Shown here: in pieces, positions 1 to 9,634 of the stretch | How the letters are laid out: each line of letters opens with the position of its first letter | Position numbering within the stretch: the first letter of the stretch is position 1 | From: JAJDNH01 sp964552395 | GTDB taxonomy: Bacteria; Acidobacteriota; Thermoanaerobaculia; Thermoanaerobaculales; Sulfomarinibacteraceae | DNA length: 64,000 nucleotides | Reading direction: 5' to 3' | NCBI GenBank assembly: GCA_964552395.1 | Contig: CAZKGM010000014.1 | Location: 8,447-72,446 of the forward strand | Program-made: the position numbers and the translations under genes | Notes under the pieces: generated by a model | Seen by the model: the letters and a program-made list of their open reading frames with translations, nothing else | The model's database searches: none | What the model was told of the DNA's origin: nothing

Positions 1-674
1 CCTTCACTGATGGCTTCGAAGAGAGCGCTGAGGACGTCGAACTCGGGGAGCCGGCAGGCCCGCGCCACCTCGCGGATGCTGCGGAGGCCGTCGACGGCCT
101 CGAAGATCCGTCTTACGTCGTCGGTGCCGGGGTCAGCGGCGGGCTGGCGAGCGAGCGAAGGCACGTGGGTCGAGTCCGGGATAACTGCGGCGAACTGCTT
201 GCGCTCCTCCTCCTGCCGTATGCCCTCGAGCAGGAAGTGGTCAACGGAGACACCGAGACCCTCGAACTCACGTCGCGGCCGCGCCTCCTCCAGGAAGGAG
301 AACTCCCCCTCCCGCCACGTCAGCAGGTCGAACATGGACTCCTCGGTCTTTACCACGAGCACCCGCCGGAGCTCTTCGCGGTTCAGTACCCCGCGGCGCA
401 CCAGCTCCTCTCCCAGCATGGTCCCGAGCTTCCGCTGCTCCTCGAGAAGCTGTTGCAGAGCCTCCCCATCGAGGTATCGCCAGCCGACAAGGTAGGCCCC
501 CAGCTGCTCGGCGGGGTCGTCGGACATCAGTGCCGAAACCAGGCCCTTCTGAAACAGGACGCGTTTGGTGAAGCGGGGTCCCTCGACGACCAGGAGCCCG
601 GTCTTGTGACCCGTGGCCGCCCACTGAAGGATGTCGGTGGGCGGCATCGTCTCGAGCTGTCCGCTCAGCGGCAT
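1..674 (-). CDS. DUF4388 (PATAN-type) domain protein, truncated by window edge
   Basis: The reverse strand reads openly from an ATG at 674 to base 1, so the 3' end is outside the window. An AGGAGG lies 9 nt before the ATG. The N-terminus (MPLSGQLETMPPTDILQWAA) is typical of DUF4388 proteins, which begin with a short beta strand followed by 'DLLQ/DILQ' and 'KTGLLVV'. The following residues (GLVSALMSDDPAEQLGAYLV, then a 'LGEELVRRGVLNREEL' helix pair) continue the family pattern, and a winged-helix-like segment follows (about residues 190-224). DUF4388 proteins are cytoplasmic and often linked to signalling or gliding in deltaproteobacteria and acidobacteria; the role here is unknown. Transcribed divergently from the ERCC4 nuclease gene. 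Confidence 0.8.
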   Translation of the reverse strand, partial: MPLSGQLETMPPTDILQWAATGHKTGLLVVEGPRFTKRVLFQKGLVSALMSDDPAEQLGAYLVGWRYLDGEALQQLLEEQRKLGTMLGEELVRRGVLNREELRRVLVVKTEESMFDLLTWREGEFSFLEEARPRREFEGLGVSVDHFLLEGIRQEEERKQFAAVIPDSTHVPSLARQPAADPGTDDVRRIFEAVDGLRSIREVARACRLPEFDVLSALFEAISE

Positions 675-861
675 CGGCTGTTGCCTCCTGCAGGCTCCGG
701 CCGGGACCGCGGCGACGCGCTTTCCCGGTTCGCCGGCATCGTCACCTCGCCCAACCAGATGTTCGTTCCCTAGATGATAAGCAATTCGCGCTCCGAGTTG
801 CTGTAGAGGTGAAGAACCGGGTAATCTCGGTAGGTCCCACCCACGCAGGAAGGAGAATGTC

Positions 862-1545
862 ATGCTCACTTCCTGTCAGCCCGCTGGCACCGACCCGATC
901 CGCATCATCGTCGACGACAGGGAGCGCCGGTCGGAGGTGGCGGGGTGCCTCCAGCGGAACGGCGGCGTCCAGGTAACCGTCCGCCGGCTCCGCGTCGGAG
1001 ACTACATTGTCCAGGACCTCCTGGTCGTGGAGCGCAAGACCATGACCGACTTCGCAGTGTCCCTGTGCAGCGGGCGGCTCTTCCGCCAGGCGTACCAGTT
1101 GCGGACGTCGGTTGCGCACCGCCGGGTCTGTATGGTGCTGGAAGGGCCTGACGAGAATCTGGAACGGATGCGTATCTCCCGGGAGGCGGTGCAGGGAGCG
1201 CTGCTAAACCTCACCCTCGTCTTCGACCTGCCGATCCTGCATTCAAGCTGTCAAGAAGAGACGGCAAAGGTGATTCTCATCGCCGCGAAGCAGATCCGCC
1301 GGCGAGAGGCTGCGCTGGTTCACCGCTGGGGGCCGCGGCCACGCGACATCCGGCGGATGCAGCTTCTGATGCTCCAGTCGGTGACGGGCATCGGCCCCGT
1401 CAAGGCTGCGGCTGTCCTCGATCGACTCGGCTCCCCGGCGGGCGCCGCCGAGGCTTCTCTCGAGCAGCTCGAGGGGGTCGACGGCATCGGGCCGGTAACG
1501 GCCGCACGGCTCCATACCGTCTTCCATAACGGTTCGCGAACCTGA
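862..1545 (+). CDS. Stand-alone ERCC4 (XPF/MUS81-type) nuclease with two helix-hairpin-helix motifs
   Basis: 227 residues. The ERCC4 nuclease signature is complete: an N-terminal strand with DDRER (residues 18-22), GD at 46-47, ERK at 57-59 and an Asp at 63, i.e. the GDx(n)ERKx(3)D metal-binding core. The C-terminus carries two HhH motifs (TGIGPVKAAAVL near 175-186 and DGIGPVTAARL near 207-217), as in archaeal and eukaryotic XPF. There is no helicase domain. XPF-family enzymes cut branched or flapped DNA next to single-strand/double-strand junctions. The ATG follows a GGAAGGAG at 849-856. The neighbours do not suggest a pathway. Such nucleases are mainly archaeal/eukaryotic and sporadic in bacteria, so transfer is possible (inference). 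Confidence 0.85.
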   Translation: MLTSCQPAGTDPIRIIVDDRERRSEVAGCLQRNGGVQVTVRRLRVGDYIVQDLLVVERKTMTDFAVSLCSGRLFRQAYQLRTSVAHRRVCMVLEGPDENLERMRISREAVQGALLNLTLVFDLPILHSSCQEETAKVILIAAKQIRRREAALVHRWGPRPRDIRRMQLLMLQSVTGIGPVKAAAVLDRLGSPAGAAEASLEQLEGVDGIGPVTAARLHTVFHNGSRT

Positions 1546-1865
1546 GTCGCTTGACTGGAGCATTCGCTCGCAACCTGGTCGGACCGTCGGTACGCAGGGC
1601 ATCCGGGTCGAGCTGTACTCGACACAGGGCTTGTCGGAAGGTTTCTGAGGCTCTCGGGCCATACCGGAGGGCTCCATCACCCAAACGGGTGATGCCCCGG
1701 TCGCCGGTCGGCATTATTAAGTACAGAGTCTCAAGCTCTGAACCCTACGCTGGTGGGCGGGACGAAGCGAGAGCACGGCGTCTGTACGAGCGACAGCGGT
1801 CGAGGTGCCGGCACCGAATGGGAAACGCAGAAGGACACGAACAGCAACATGAATGGAGCATTGCC
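1546..1865. other. 320-bp leader of the large beta-protein operon
   Basis: No credible gene. The long open frame here continues into the next CDS but reads as low-quality Arg/Ser-rich sequence. An AT-richer stretch near 1713-1720 could hold a promoter and a small dyad (CAGAG-CTCTG, 1725-1741) is present, but I cannot assign a promoter or riboswitch with confidence. Confidence 0.4.
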
Positions 1866-4157
1866 ATGCCCAGTGCCAAGACCTTCATGCTCAAGGCCCC
1901 GCTGACAGCCCATCTGGCTGCGGCACCCGCGCGGAAGGCCCTTGTCCAGCCGCTGTTCATCGCCGCCGTCGCGAAGCCGGTCGTGGCGGGGAAAGCGAAG
2001 GCCGTACGCGTCAATCCGCTGCCCACTCCCGCAGCCGTGGCGCCAAACGTGAAGGTGTCACCCGCGGTGAAGATCCAGACCGTAAGGCTGGTCAACCCCA
2101 GGCTCGCGGATCTCATAGCCAAGGTCCGTTTGCCTCCTGCCGGCGTCAAGCGGTCCGAGGTCAAGGTTCCCATCTCCCCGACCGATCAGGTGACCGATCA
2201 GGTGCTGTTCGAGGATGGTACGGACGCTACCAAGAAGTTCTTTCTGCCCCGCTACCGGCTCGTGGTCCACAATCAGCAGTTCCAGCTGTCCCTGGCGGCA
2301 GACGGAGATCAGTGGGCCCTCACTGCACACTTCGAGAAGGTCCCTGCGCCCGAGATCGAGCAGGCGAGTCGTGGGGCCCAGGAGATCGATCACTCCATTT
2401 CAGTGATTCTCACCCACCAGCTCACCGTGGGTGGTTCCAATGTCGGTCAGAAGGAGATGGTCTTTCAGGAGGTGACGGCCGAGGGTCATGGGGTAAAGGC
2501 GGTTCTCAGGCTTGCCACCCTTCCCGAGCGCGACCGTCTCTACCAGGCGCTCACCGACCCGGCTCTCGGTGCGCGCTTGGTGGTCAGGCGGGCGGTGCAG
2601 GTCGGTGTCCCATCCGGTACGCCTCCCCCCCCATCGTCGCGCTTCGTCATGGCGGCTCCGATGTTCATGGCCGGAACCACCGCCGCCCGCCCGGCCGTGT
2701 CTCGCCATGCTCCGGTCGCGCGGAGCGGGGCGGCACAACCACCTCACCCGGTCGCCGCCCCTCCCCAGCAGCCGCAGCAACCCGCTCCGGGCGGCGGCCT
2801 GTTCCGTCAGGTCACGCGCACTCTCGACGATGTGATCGAGCCAAAGCCGTTCGTGTTTCCGCCAGCTCTCAACGGCTACATCTTCGGGACCATCGCGCCG
2901 GCGCCCGGCCAGGGTCTTCAGCTCGTCCGCCGGCAGGTCGGATCGAACGTCTACTACCAGGATCCAGCCGAGGAGTACCTCTTCTACTACCTCCCCGACG
3001 TCTTCAAGATCGCGAGGGTCCCTCAGTCGCCCCACGTGCCGTTCATGATGGTGCAGTTCACTGCGCCGGACGATGACCCGTCGCCCGAGAGCATCGAGGC
3101 GACCCTCAACTACGCCGCGGTTCCCTTTATCGACCCTGATCGGCTGGAGGCCGACGGCGCCACGCTCAAGGAACGGTACCTTTCGGGCTCCCTCCCCGCG
3201 GGATTGGACGGGCCCGTGTTCGAGCCCCTACTCGTCGATTCGGATGGCCTGCACCTCCAGCTCAGCCTGCCTCGGGCCGAGGGCTCGGCAGGGCCTTACC
3301 AGGAACGGAAGGGCGCCGAGGTCGACCTGCGGACTGGTGTTCACGACATCCTCACCCTGCCGATCAAGGACTTCCAGGCCGTCTTCGATGCCCTGTTCAG
3401 CCCCGTCTCCTTGCTGTTCGATGGGCGGATCGCCGTCGACGTCGGAGACGGTCCGGACGCACCCAGTGAAACGGTGCCTCTCATTGCCCGCATGAACAAC
3501 CTGGCGGGTGATGTCTTTGATTACGAGGAAAGCCCCGACGCGAGTTCGGGCGGTGTGCGGGCCACGTTGAAGAACGCCATCGAGAGCCCGGTCATGATCA
3601 AGCGGCTGTCCGCCGAGCTCGAGTTCGGAGACGACAGGGTCGAGGGCCGTATCGAAGATCTGATCCTGGATTCTCCGCGCCAGCTCCAACCCGGCGAGGA
3701 CGTGCAGCTGGTCGTCGCTCCTGCCAAGCCGACGAGCGGGGGCCAGCCTCCCCACGCCCTCTTCGACCTCGACGGCGTGGACGTCCTGCCCGACAAGGAG
3801 GCGATCTGGAACGCGATACTTGACCCTTACACCTCGCAGTACCTGCGGATCATCCACGTCCAGACGTTCAAGGAGATGTTCGATCCGCCGGCCGACAAGC
3901 CCGACGAGCAGATCCTCGAGATCGACGTCGAGCTCAAGCGCGGGTCTGAGCAGGCGGTGACCGTCAGCCTCAAGCCGGAAGCGCTCGAGACCGACGTCAA
4001 GCTCCCGGTTCCGATCGGAGATTTCGTTCTCAAACGCGAGGACCAGGGCGAGTACAGCTACCGGGTGACGGCGATCCGGCGGCAGCAGGCGAAGGAGGGC
4101 GACTGGAAGACCGCGTCTCGCGACACGCTCTGGGTCCTCTCCTCCGAGGTGAGCTGA
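1866..4157 (+). CDS. Large beta-rich protein A of a six-member paralogous array
   Basis: 763 residues from ATG 1866 (GGAG 6 nt upstream); the frame is open 105 codons further but that part looks non-coding. No recognised domain. The first ~70 residues are Ala/Pro/Lys-rich without a classical signal peptide. A Pro/Gln-rich linker lies around residues 250-315. After it comes the segment with the array's shared motif (YYQDPAEEYLFYYLPDV, near 362-378). The C-terminal ~100 residues are beta-sandwich-like and end in YRVTAI...GDW, matching the end of protein E (YRVTSL...GDW). It is the first gene of a run in which stops and starts nearly touch (next ATG 1 nt after the stop). Unknown function; probably structural (inference). 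Confidence 0.8.
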   Translation: MPSAKTFMLKAPLTAHLAAAPARKALVQPLFIAAVAKPVVAGKAKAVRVNPLPTPAAVAPNVKVSPAVKIQTVRLVNPRLADLIAKVRLPPAGVKRSEVKVPISPTDQVTDQVLFEDGTDATKKFFLPRYRLVVHNQQFQLSLAADGDQWALTAHFEKVPAPEIEQASRGAQEIDHSISVILTHQLTVGGSNVGQKEMVFQEVTAEGHGVKAVLRLATLPERDRLYQALTDPALGARLVVRRAVQVGVPSGTPPPPSSRFVMAAPMFMAGTTAARPAVSRHAPVARSGAAQPPHPVAAPPQQPQQPAPGGGLFRQVTRTLDDVIEPKPFVFPPALNGYIFGTIAPAPGQGLQLVRRQVGSNVYYQDPAEEYLFYYLPDVFKIARVPQSPHVPFMMVQFTAPDDDPSPESIEATLNYAAVPFIDPDRLEADGATLKERYLSGSLPAGLDGPVFEPLLVDSDGLHLQLSLPRAEGSAGPYQERKGAEVDLRTGVHDILTLPIKDFQAVFDALFSPVSLLFDGRIAVDVGDGPDAPSETVPLIARMNNLAGDVFDYEESPDASSGGVRATLKNAIESPVMIKRLSAELEFGDDRVEGRIEDLILDSPRQLQPGEDVQLVVAPAKPTSGGQPPHALFDLDGVDVLPDKEAIWNAILDPYTSQYLRIIHVQTFKEMFDPPADKPDEQILEIDVELKRGSEQAVTVSLKPEALETDVKLPVPIGDFVLKREDQGEYSYRVTAIRRQQAKEGDWKTASRDTLWVLSSEVS

Positions 4158-4158
4158 G

Positions 4159-5961
4159 ATGTCTCTGGCAGGGCTTCCGGACTTCCAGCGACCCATTCAG
4201 GGGGAACGGTTTCAGATCTTCTACCCATACCAGGAGACCGGCAACCCGCTCCTCACCCCGGCCGGTCTCGAGGTTGCCGTGAGCGACGGTCGTCCCCAAT
4301 TTCTGCTCGAGCTGGTTCGCGGTGCGAACCCCGCGCTGCCCCCCGCGCCCTACGGCGTGCTCGACCTCAAAGTCCAGCCGCACTACCCAATGGCGAATGG
4401 GCTGACGCTGCTGCGGGCCGCCCATCCGGCGGCGATGCTCGATCCCGTTCTCTTCGCGGGCGGGTTTCTTCGCCTCATACCTGAAGGGGACGACGGCGGC
4501 GTTCCCGCCGAGCTCCGGTCCCCCACGGCCGTGACGTGGAACGGCCTCGCGACCGGGCGATCGGTGATGCGCCTTTCACAGGACACCGTTGCTCTCCTCA
4601 AGGGAGCGCTGCAGGGCGGAGTCCTGGCCCTGTATGCCCGGGCCGAGATGGAGATCAGGGGGATTGCACCGCGGCTGTCCGTCCGAGTCCGCTTCGACCC
4701 GCAGGCGCTGTTGACCGGTTTGCGGTCCTTCGCAGACGGCAAGGAGGCGATCCCCCGCGAGAAGATCGTGCAGTTCTTTGCCCGGGACCGTTCCGCTATG
4801 CCCGTGCAGGTGGTTGGCGATAACGACGACCCGGACGGGTTCGCGCAGGCCATGACGGACTGGGTCCGCGCTCGCTTCGCCTCCTTCGTTCCAGCTCCCG
4901 AGGACGAGATGAGCCCCTGCTTCGCTCTCAAGCAGGCCGCCGACGTCGGGAGCGGCAGTTTCGAGTGGGACCTCGGACAGGCGATGGTCACCTTTCGTCC
5001 GCTCAGCATGACGCTCCACCCTCTGGAGGCGGCCCGCCGCCTGGTCGCAAAGGAGGGGATCACGTCGGTGCTGCGCGAGACCGTCGTCCCCCCGATCGCC
5101 ACCGGGCTGTATCCGGTGGCCGTCTCCGCCAATCTGCCTCCGGTGCGGCCTGGCATCCTGGCCGCTGGCGTCAACCTCAAGGCTGCACCGCGCTTGCCGT
5201 TCAGGCCCCAGGCAGTGACCGAGTCCGGGGAGCTCACGCCGCCGGACGACCGGATCACGCTCCACCTGCGCCTCGCCCCCGGCGAGTCGCCGAGCTTCAC
5301 CTACTCCACCTATCTCATCCGGAAGGACTCCTCGGGAGTGAGCGAGCTCACCGGCCCCGAGACCCCCGCTACCGGAGGCAGCCTTTACCTCAGCCCGGCC
5401 GATTTCCCGTTGCAGTTCGTTTCTCTCCACGCCTCATCCTCGCTCCTCGAGCTGGCGACGCTCGACGGCAGCTGCCGCTGGCGGCAGGCGCAGCACGAGA
5501 TCACCCAGCCCTTTCAGATGGACGATGGCCGGCAGACGGTCGCGCTCGGGCTCCCGCCGGAGGCATCGGACGCAACACTCGAGGTGCGGGCCCACAGCCG
5601 TGCCGGGGGAGCGGTCGTGACCCTGGGGCCGCTGCCGGCGCGCAGCCTCGAGCTCGGCCTCCATTCGTTCCGCGAGTACGGACCTCACGCCGTTTCCATC
5701 GAGTGCACCTTCCAGGGAGACGCCAGGCTCCTGGCCGTCGATCTCGTAGCCGAGGATCGGTCGGAAACCTCGGGAACGGTCAGCGTCGTTGCCCTGACCC
5801 CCTCCGAGCCGCACAAGGTCTGGACCTACTTCGCGCCCTCGCCCTTTACCCCCGGCTACCGTTTCCGGCTGCATGCAGGCGCGGACGAGACCCCGCAGGC
5901 ATGGTCGGAGGCCCGTTCCCCGTTCGAGAGCCTCGAGCTCACGGCGGGAGGCGCACCATGA
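4159..5961 (+). CDS. Large beta-rich protein B of the array
   Basis: 600 residues. It starts 1 nt after the stop of gene A, implying translational coupling. The N-terminus (GERFQIFYPYQETG then GLEVAVSDGRPQFLLELV and YGVLDLKV) is a divergent version of the domain shared by the array: a short aromatic/Pro motif, a strand bearing P-x-F, then a Leu-x-Val strand. The rest alternates short strands with few helices and ends in Ig-like segments (for example SLELGLHSFREYGPHAVSIE, 'HKVWTYFAPSPFTPGYRFRL'). No signal peptide, membrane segment, Cys cluster or enzyme motif seen. Not recognised. Confidence 0.8.
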   Translation: MSLAGLPDFQRPIQGERFQIFYPYQETGNPLLTPAGLEVAVSDGRPQFLLELVRGANPALPPAPYGVLDLKVQPHYPMANGLTLLRAAHPAAMLDPVLFAGGFLRLIPEGDDGGVPAELRSPTAVTWNGLATGRSVMRLSQDTVALLKGALQGGVLALYARAEMEIRGIAPRLSVRVRFDPQALLTGLRSFADGKEAIPREKIVQFFARDRSAMPVQVVGDNDDPDGFAQAMTDWVRARFASFVPAPEDEMSPCFALKQAADVGSGSFEWDLGQAMVTFRPLSMTLHPLEAARRLVAKEGITSVLRETVVPPIATGLYPVAVSANLPPVRPGILAAGVNLKAAPRLPFRPQAVTESGELTPPDDRITLHLRLAPGESPSFTYSTYLIRKDSSGVSELTGPETPATGGSLYLSPADFPLQFVSLHASSSLLELATLDGSCRWRQAQHEITQPFQMDDGRQTVALGLPPEASDATLEVRAHSRAGGAVVTLGPLPARSLELGLHSFREYGPHAVSIECTFQGDARLLAVDLVAEDRSETSGTVSVVALTPSEPHKVWTYFAPSPFTPGYRFRLHAGADETPQAWSEARSPFESLELTAGGAP

Positions 5962-7418
5962 CGAGCGCGCCACCCGGCTTCACCTTCCGCGGGCTGTACT
6001 GCTACCGGAGCGAGTCCGACCCCGACGCCTTCTCGTATGTTCCCGGCGAGCCTACCCCGGAGGTGGATCCGCGCAACCGGCCGACGTTGACGCTCTGGAC
6101 CTCAGATCAAGGCGCCATCCTGCAGCTCGGCGTGAGGTGGGGAGCGGACCTGGACCTCCAGAAGGAGCTTGGACGGCGGATCGCGGAGCGGTTTCCCGAG
6201 ATCGAGCGGCGCCGGCTCAGATTGATGCCGGTGCCCGCCACGATCGAAGAGGTCGCCCTTTCCCTGCGAGACGGTACCGGTGTCCTCAACGACCTGGCGA
6301 CCGTCTCCTGCTCTGGCTTTCCCCCTTACACCGCCCTCTTTCACCTGCAGCTCGACGCCGAACAGGAGGCGGCCGTGATCGAGGCCCTCAGCGGCAAGCT
6401 CGGGTTCCTGCGCGTCACCTATCGGGGAACCCTCCCGTCCGAGGTTCCGGTGGCAGTCAAGATCAGCGGCGACGTGCGCGAGGACCTGTCCGCCCTCCAA
6501 GAAGGGACCCCGCTCGCAAGCTGCCGGGACCGGGTCGACCTTGCCCTCGCCTCCGGCCGCCTCACGCTCTCCGCGCTGCACCCCGCCGGGGTGCCGAGGC
6601 AGACGGTGGAGGGGGTGGAGGAGCTCGCCAAGGACCGGGCGGCGGAGGTCCTGAAACGGATGAAGGAGGGCCTCGGCTCTCATGAAGGGGCCGAGCGTTC
6701 GTCGCTCGAGGTGAGGGTCGAAAGAACCGCGCAGGGTGCGCTGCCGATTGCGCCCTCGGCCGACGTCGGTACCTGGTTTCAGCATGGTCAAGGACGAGAT
6801 CACGTCAGAGCCCTGCCCACGGCCGGCACCGGGGACGCGACCCTTGTGCCGCGGCCCGCCTCGGTCCGGATCGGCTTTGCCATTGCGCAGGCGCCGATCG
6901 CTTTCGTTGCGGTGCAGTGGGGCAACTCGCAGGCGGTTCTGCCGGTCTCGCAGCCGGCCCCCGTGACCGTACACGGCGGCGGCGAGGCGCCACTCGTCGT
7001 CACCACCAGTTACACCGACGGCGGCCCCCGATACAGCGTGCAGCTTCCCGTGCAGGGCGGAGGGGAGTGGCTGCTTTCCCCACAGGATCTCGGGCTTGCA
7101 GAGGTGGTGCTGGACGCCTCCGCGCGCAAGGAGAGCGGGAAGAGGCTCGTCGTTGATGTGCAGTACCTGCCGTCGGGAAACGGCACTCCGGACGGACGGA
7201 GTGTGATCTTCCGGTACGGCGACTGGGTTGAGAGGTGGTACGTCGTCACCAGGAGCCAGGGCCTGGCCGGCCGGCTTGAGTACGACTGGCAAGAGACGGA
7301 CGCCGACGGCGTCGTCACAAAACAGCCGCTGGTCACGACCGGCCAACCGTCGATCACCTTGTCGGCTACGGGAAACGCTTCTCCGTCGCCGGCCTCGCCA
7401 ACAACAGAGAGGAGATGA
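5958..7418 (+). CDS. Large beta-rich protein C of the array
   Basis: 486 residues from the ATG at 5958, which overlaps gene B's stop as ATGA. An in-frame start far upstream exists but would run through gene B. The N-terminus has the array motif (DPDAFSYVPGEP near residues 20-31, then RPTLTLW and GAILQLGV). A charged helix pair (about 210-245) is followed by beta-rich repeats and a short Ser/Pro tail. No signal peptide or enzymatic motif. It is the shortest array member and lacks most C-terminal beta modules. Not recognised; placed by shared motif and operon position. Confidence 0.8.
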   Translation: MTSAPPGFTFRGLYCYRSESDPDAFSYVPGEPTPEVDPRNRPTLTLWTSDQGAILQLGVRWGADLDLQKELGRRIAERFPEIERRRLRLMPVPATIEEVALSLRDGTGVLNDLATVSCSGFPPYTALFHLQLDAEQEAAVIEALSGKLGFLRVTYRGTLPSEVPVAVKISGDVREDLSALQEGTPLASCRDRVDLALASGRLTLSALHPAGVPRQTVEGVEELAKDRAAEVLKRMKEGLGSHEGAERSSLEVRVERTAQGALPIAPSADVGTWFQHGQGRDHVRALPTAGTGDATLVPRPASVRIGFAIAQAPIAFVAVQWGNSQAVLPVSQPAPVTVHGGGEAPLVVTTSYTDGGPRYSVQLPVQGGGEWLLSPQDLGLAEVVLDASARKESGKRLVVDVQYLPSGNGTPDGRSVIFRYGDWVERWYVVTRSQGLAGRLEYDWQETDADGVVTKQPLVTTGQPSITLSATGNASPSPASPTTERR

Positions 7419-7421
7419 GTC

Positions 7422-9608
7422 ATGCTCAAATGGGACCAGCCGCAAACGATAGAAGGAATTACGGTTTATGGGGACCACGCGTCGATCAACACGTTCTATG
7501 TGTTTCCCGACTCGCCCCGCTTCAGGATCGACGCGGGGACCGGGAAGCCGGTCTTCAAGTTCCTCAAGTACCGCAACCCCATCGACCGGGCCGGGGGCAA
7601 GAAGGGAGGGGGCTTCCTCATCTTCGACGTCGAGTTCGTCGTCGATCCGAAGACCCTCACCAAGGTAACGGAGAAGCTCCAGGACCAGCTCAATCAACGC
7701 TACAAGAACGTCAATCCCAAGCCGCAGGTGAAGATCGGGCAGATCAGCTACCTGCGTGGTGAGGCCAAGCTGCAGGTTCTGGACAGCGGCGGCGGCCTGG
7801 TGGACAAGATCCAGAATCCCGGCGCCCCCTCGCTGTACGGCGGCATGATCACGCCCTTCACCGTCGAACTCTCCGACCTCGGGGCGCCGCTCGCGGAGCA
7901 GGCTCTGCAGGGGAGCGGCGGCATCGTCCAGGTGATCTACGACCTGTGGACGCCGGTGCGGTTACCCGACCTGACGGTGACCGTGTGGCTCAACGCCTCG
8001 AAGTCGATGTCGTTCTTCCAGAAAGTCGATATCGACTGGAGCTTCTGGGGCGACGACAGCTACCGCGAGACGATCCGGCAGACCTTCGTCTCGACCGAGT
8101 TCGGCGGGGTGAACATCGAGCCGGGTACGGTGACCGATCAGAAGGTCCTGAACTCGGTGCGGGACTGGGGGTTCCAGCAGCTCGAGGACGCGGTCAAGCG
8201 CATGGTCCTCGGCGACATCCCCGATGTCACGGCCGACGACCGCAAGGTGCCGGACGGCATCGAGCACCTGACGCGGGACATCTTCGTCAAGAAGATCGCC
8301 AACTTCAGGAGGACGTTCCGCCAGGGTCAGGTGATGGAGTGGGATCCTGCTCCGCGCGGCACCCTGCCCAACATCACCGAGCTCAAGGGCCCCGACGGCA
8401 AGCCGCTGAAGTGGAGCGATTTCGCCAAGACCGTCGACCTCGATGACCCGTTCTTCCAGACCCTGGAGGTCAACGTCAGGGCGAACGCCGACTTCGCAGC
8501 CCTGCCGCTGTACTCGATCGACGTCCACCTCGACTACGAGTCGGGCAACACCCGCCGCATCCAGGACTTCTCCTTCACCGGCGCCAACGACGTCGAGAAG
8601 TTCCAGACCTTCGTCGAAAGCGGGGTGTGGAAGTACAAGTACAACTACGAGGTGAACTACAAGGGCGAGACGAAGACGTTCAAGTCGCCCGACATCGAGA
8701 CCGACGACAAGGCGCTCACCATCAACGTCGGCCAGACGGGCATCCTCACCGTGACCATCCAACCCGGCGACATCAACTGGGAGGAGGTCTCGGCCGCCCA
8801 GGTCACCATGCAGTACGAGGATCAGGGCAGCGGCGTCGACCTGTTGGAGGAAACGTTCACCCTCGACAAGGACCACACTTCCCAGACCTTCCAGAAGGTG
8901 ATCTTCCAGCCGGCCAGCAAGCCGTACCGGTACAAGGTCAACTACGTCATGAACGATGGCAAGGAGTACCGGGTCGACTGGGTCGAGGGCCGCTCACCCC
9001 ACCTGTTCGTCAACGATCCCTTCAGCGACCAGGCCGCAGTAGCGATCCGGGCCTACGGCGACTTCGAGAACGACATCGACAACATCTTCCTCGACCTCAA
9101 GTACGTTGACGAGGCCAACGCCTACACCCAGATCAAGGCGGTGGCCCTGAACAAGGACAACGCGTTCTTCGACTGGACCTTCCCCGTCATCAACGAGAGC
9201 GGCGGCAAGCTCACCTACTCGGGAACGATCACCAAGAAGGACGGATCCGACCCCGACACGATTGCGGAGAAGGTGAACGATCCGACCTTCAAGACGATCA
9301 TCATCGGCGAGGCGCCGCCCCAGCCGGTCGAGGTTCAGGTGCTTCCCGACCTCCTCGACTACGACCAGCTCAAGCTGGTCAAGATCTCCCTGCACTACGA
9401 GGATGCCGCGAACGGCGTCAGCGAGTCCAAGGACGTCATCTTCCACAAGGGAGACAACACGGCCATCACGTGGCAGTTCCATCCGAAGGATCGCACCAAG
9501 AAGGAGTACCAGTGGCAGGCCACCTACTTCATGGCCGACGGGAGCCAGAAGAAGAGCGACTCAGTCACGACCACTGAGCCGACGGTTCTTCCGGAAATCC
9601 CGGCGTAG
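7422..9608 (+). CDS. Large beta-rich protein D of the array
   Basis: 728 residues; starts 3 nt after gene C's stop with GAGAGGAG upstream. The head domain reads IEGITVYGDHASINTFYVFP, then PVFKFLKYR and GGGFLIFDVEF. A middle region has a long amphipathic stretch (residues ~230-300). From residue ~345 (DLDDPFFQTLEVNV) it becomes a chain of about four beta-sandwich modules, each with a 'V-x-L/M-x-Y-E-D' strand (QVTMQYEDQGSGV, DLKYVDEANAY, KISLHYEDAANGV). No export signal. These repeats resemble Ig-like folds in spacing, but I cannot name a Pfam family. Likely a filament, shell or surface component (inference). Confidence 0.85.
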   Translation: MLKWDQPQTIEGITVYGDHASINTFYVFPDSPRFRIDAGTGKPVFKFLKYRNPIDRAGGKKGGGFLIFDVEFVVDPKTLTKVTEKLQDQLNQRYKNVNPKPQVKIGQISYLRGEAKLQVLDSGGGLVDKIQNPGAPSLYGGMITPFTVELSDLGAPLAEQALQGSGGIVQVIYDLWTPVRLPDLTVTVWLNASKSMSFFQKVDIDWSFWGDDSYRETIRQTFVSTEFGGVNIEPGTVTDQKVLNSVRDWGFQQLEDAVKRMVLGDIPDVTADDRKVPDGIEHLTRDIFVKKIANFRRTFRQGQVMEWDPAPRGTLPNITELKGPDGKPLKWSDFAKTVDLDDPFFQTLEVNVRANADFAALPLYSIDVHLDYESGNTRRIQDFSFTGANDVEKFQTFVESGVWKYKYNYEVNYKGETKTFKSPDIETDDKALTINVGQTGILTVTIQPGDINWEEVSAAQVTMQYEDQGSGVDLLEETFTLDKDHTSQTFQKVIFQPASKPYRYKVNYVMNDGKEYRVDWVEGRSPHLFVNDPFSDQAAVAIRAYGDFENDIDNIFLDLKYVDEANAYTQIKAVALNKDNAFFDWTFPVINESGGKLTYSGTITKKDGSDPDTIAEKVNDPTFKTIIIGEAPPQPVEVQVLPDLLDYDQLKLVKISLHYEDAANGVSESKDVIFHKGDNTAITWQFHPKDRTKKEYQWQATYFMADGSQKKSDSVTTTEPTVLPEIPA

Positions 9609-9634
9609 GAATCGTCGCGCAAGGAGAACCAAGC

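Noticed and set aside
165..773. Plus-strand open frame of 202 codons rich in Leu/Pro/Glu
   Set aside because: It is the antisense shadow of the DUF4388 gene, whose minus-strand translation is clearly a real protein.
4965..5957. Long upstream extension of array gene C
   Set aside because: It runs through gene B in another frame and is Arg/Pro/Gly-rich; the ATGA overlap at 5958 and the domain start define the gene.
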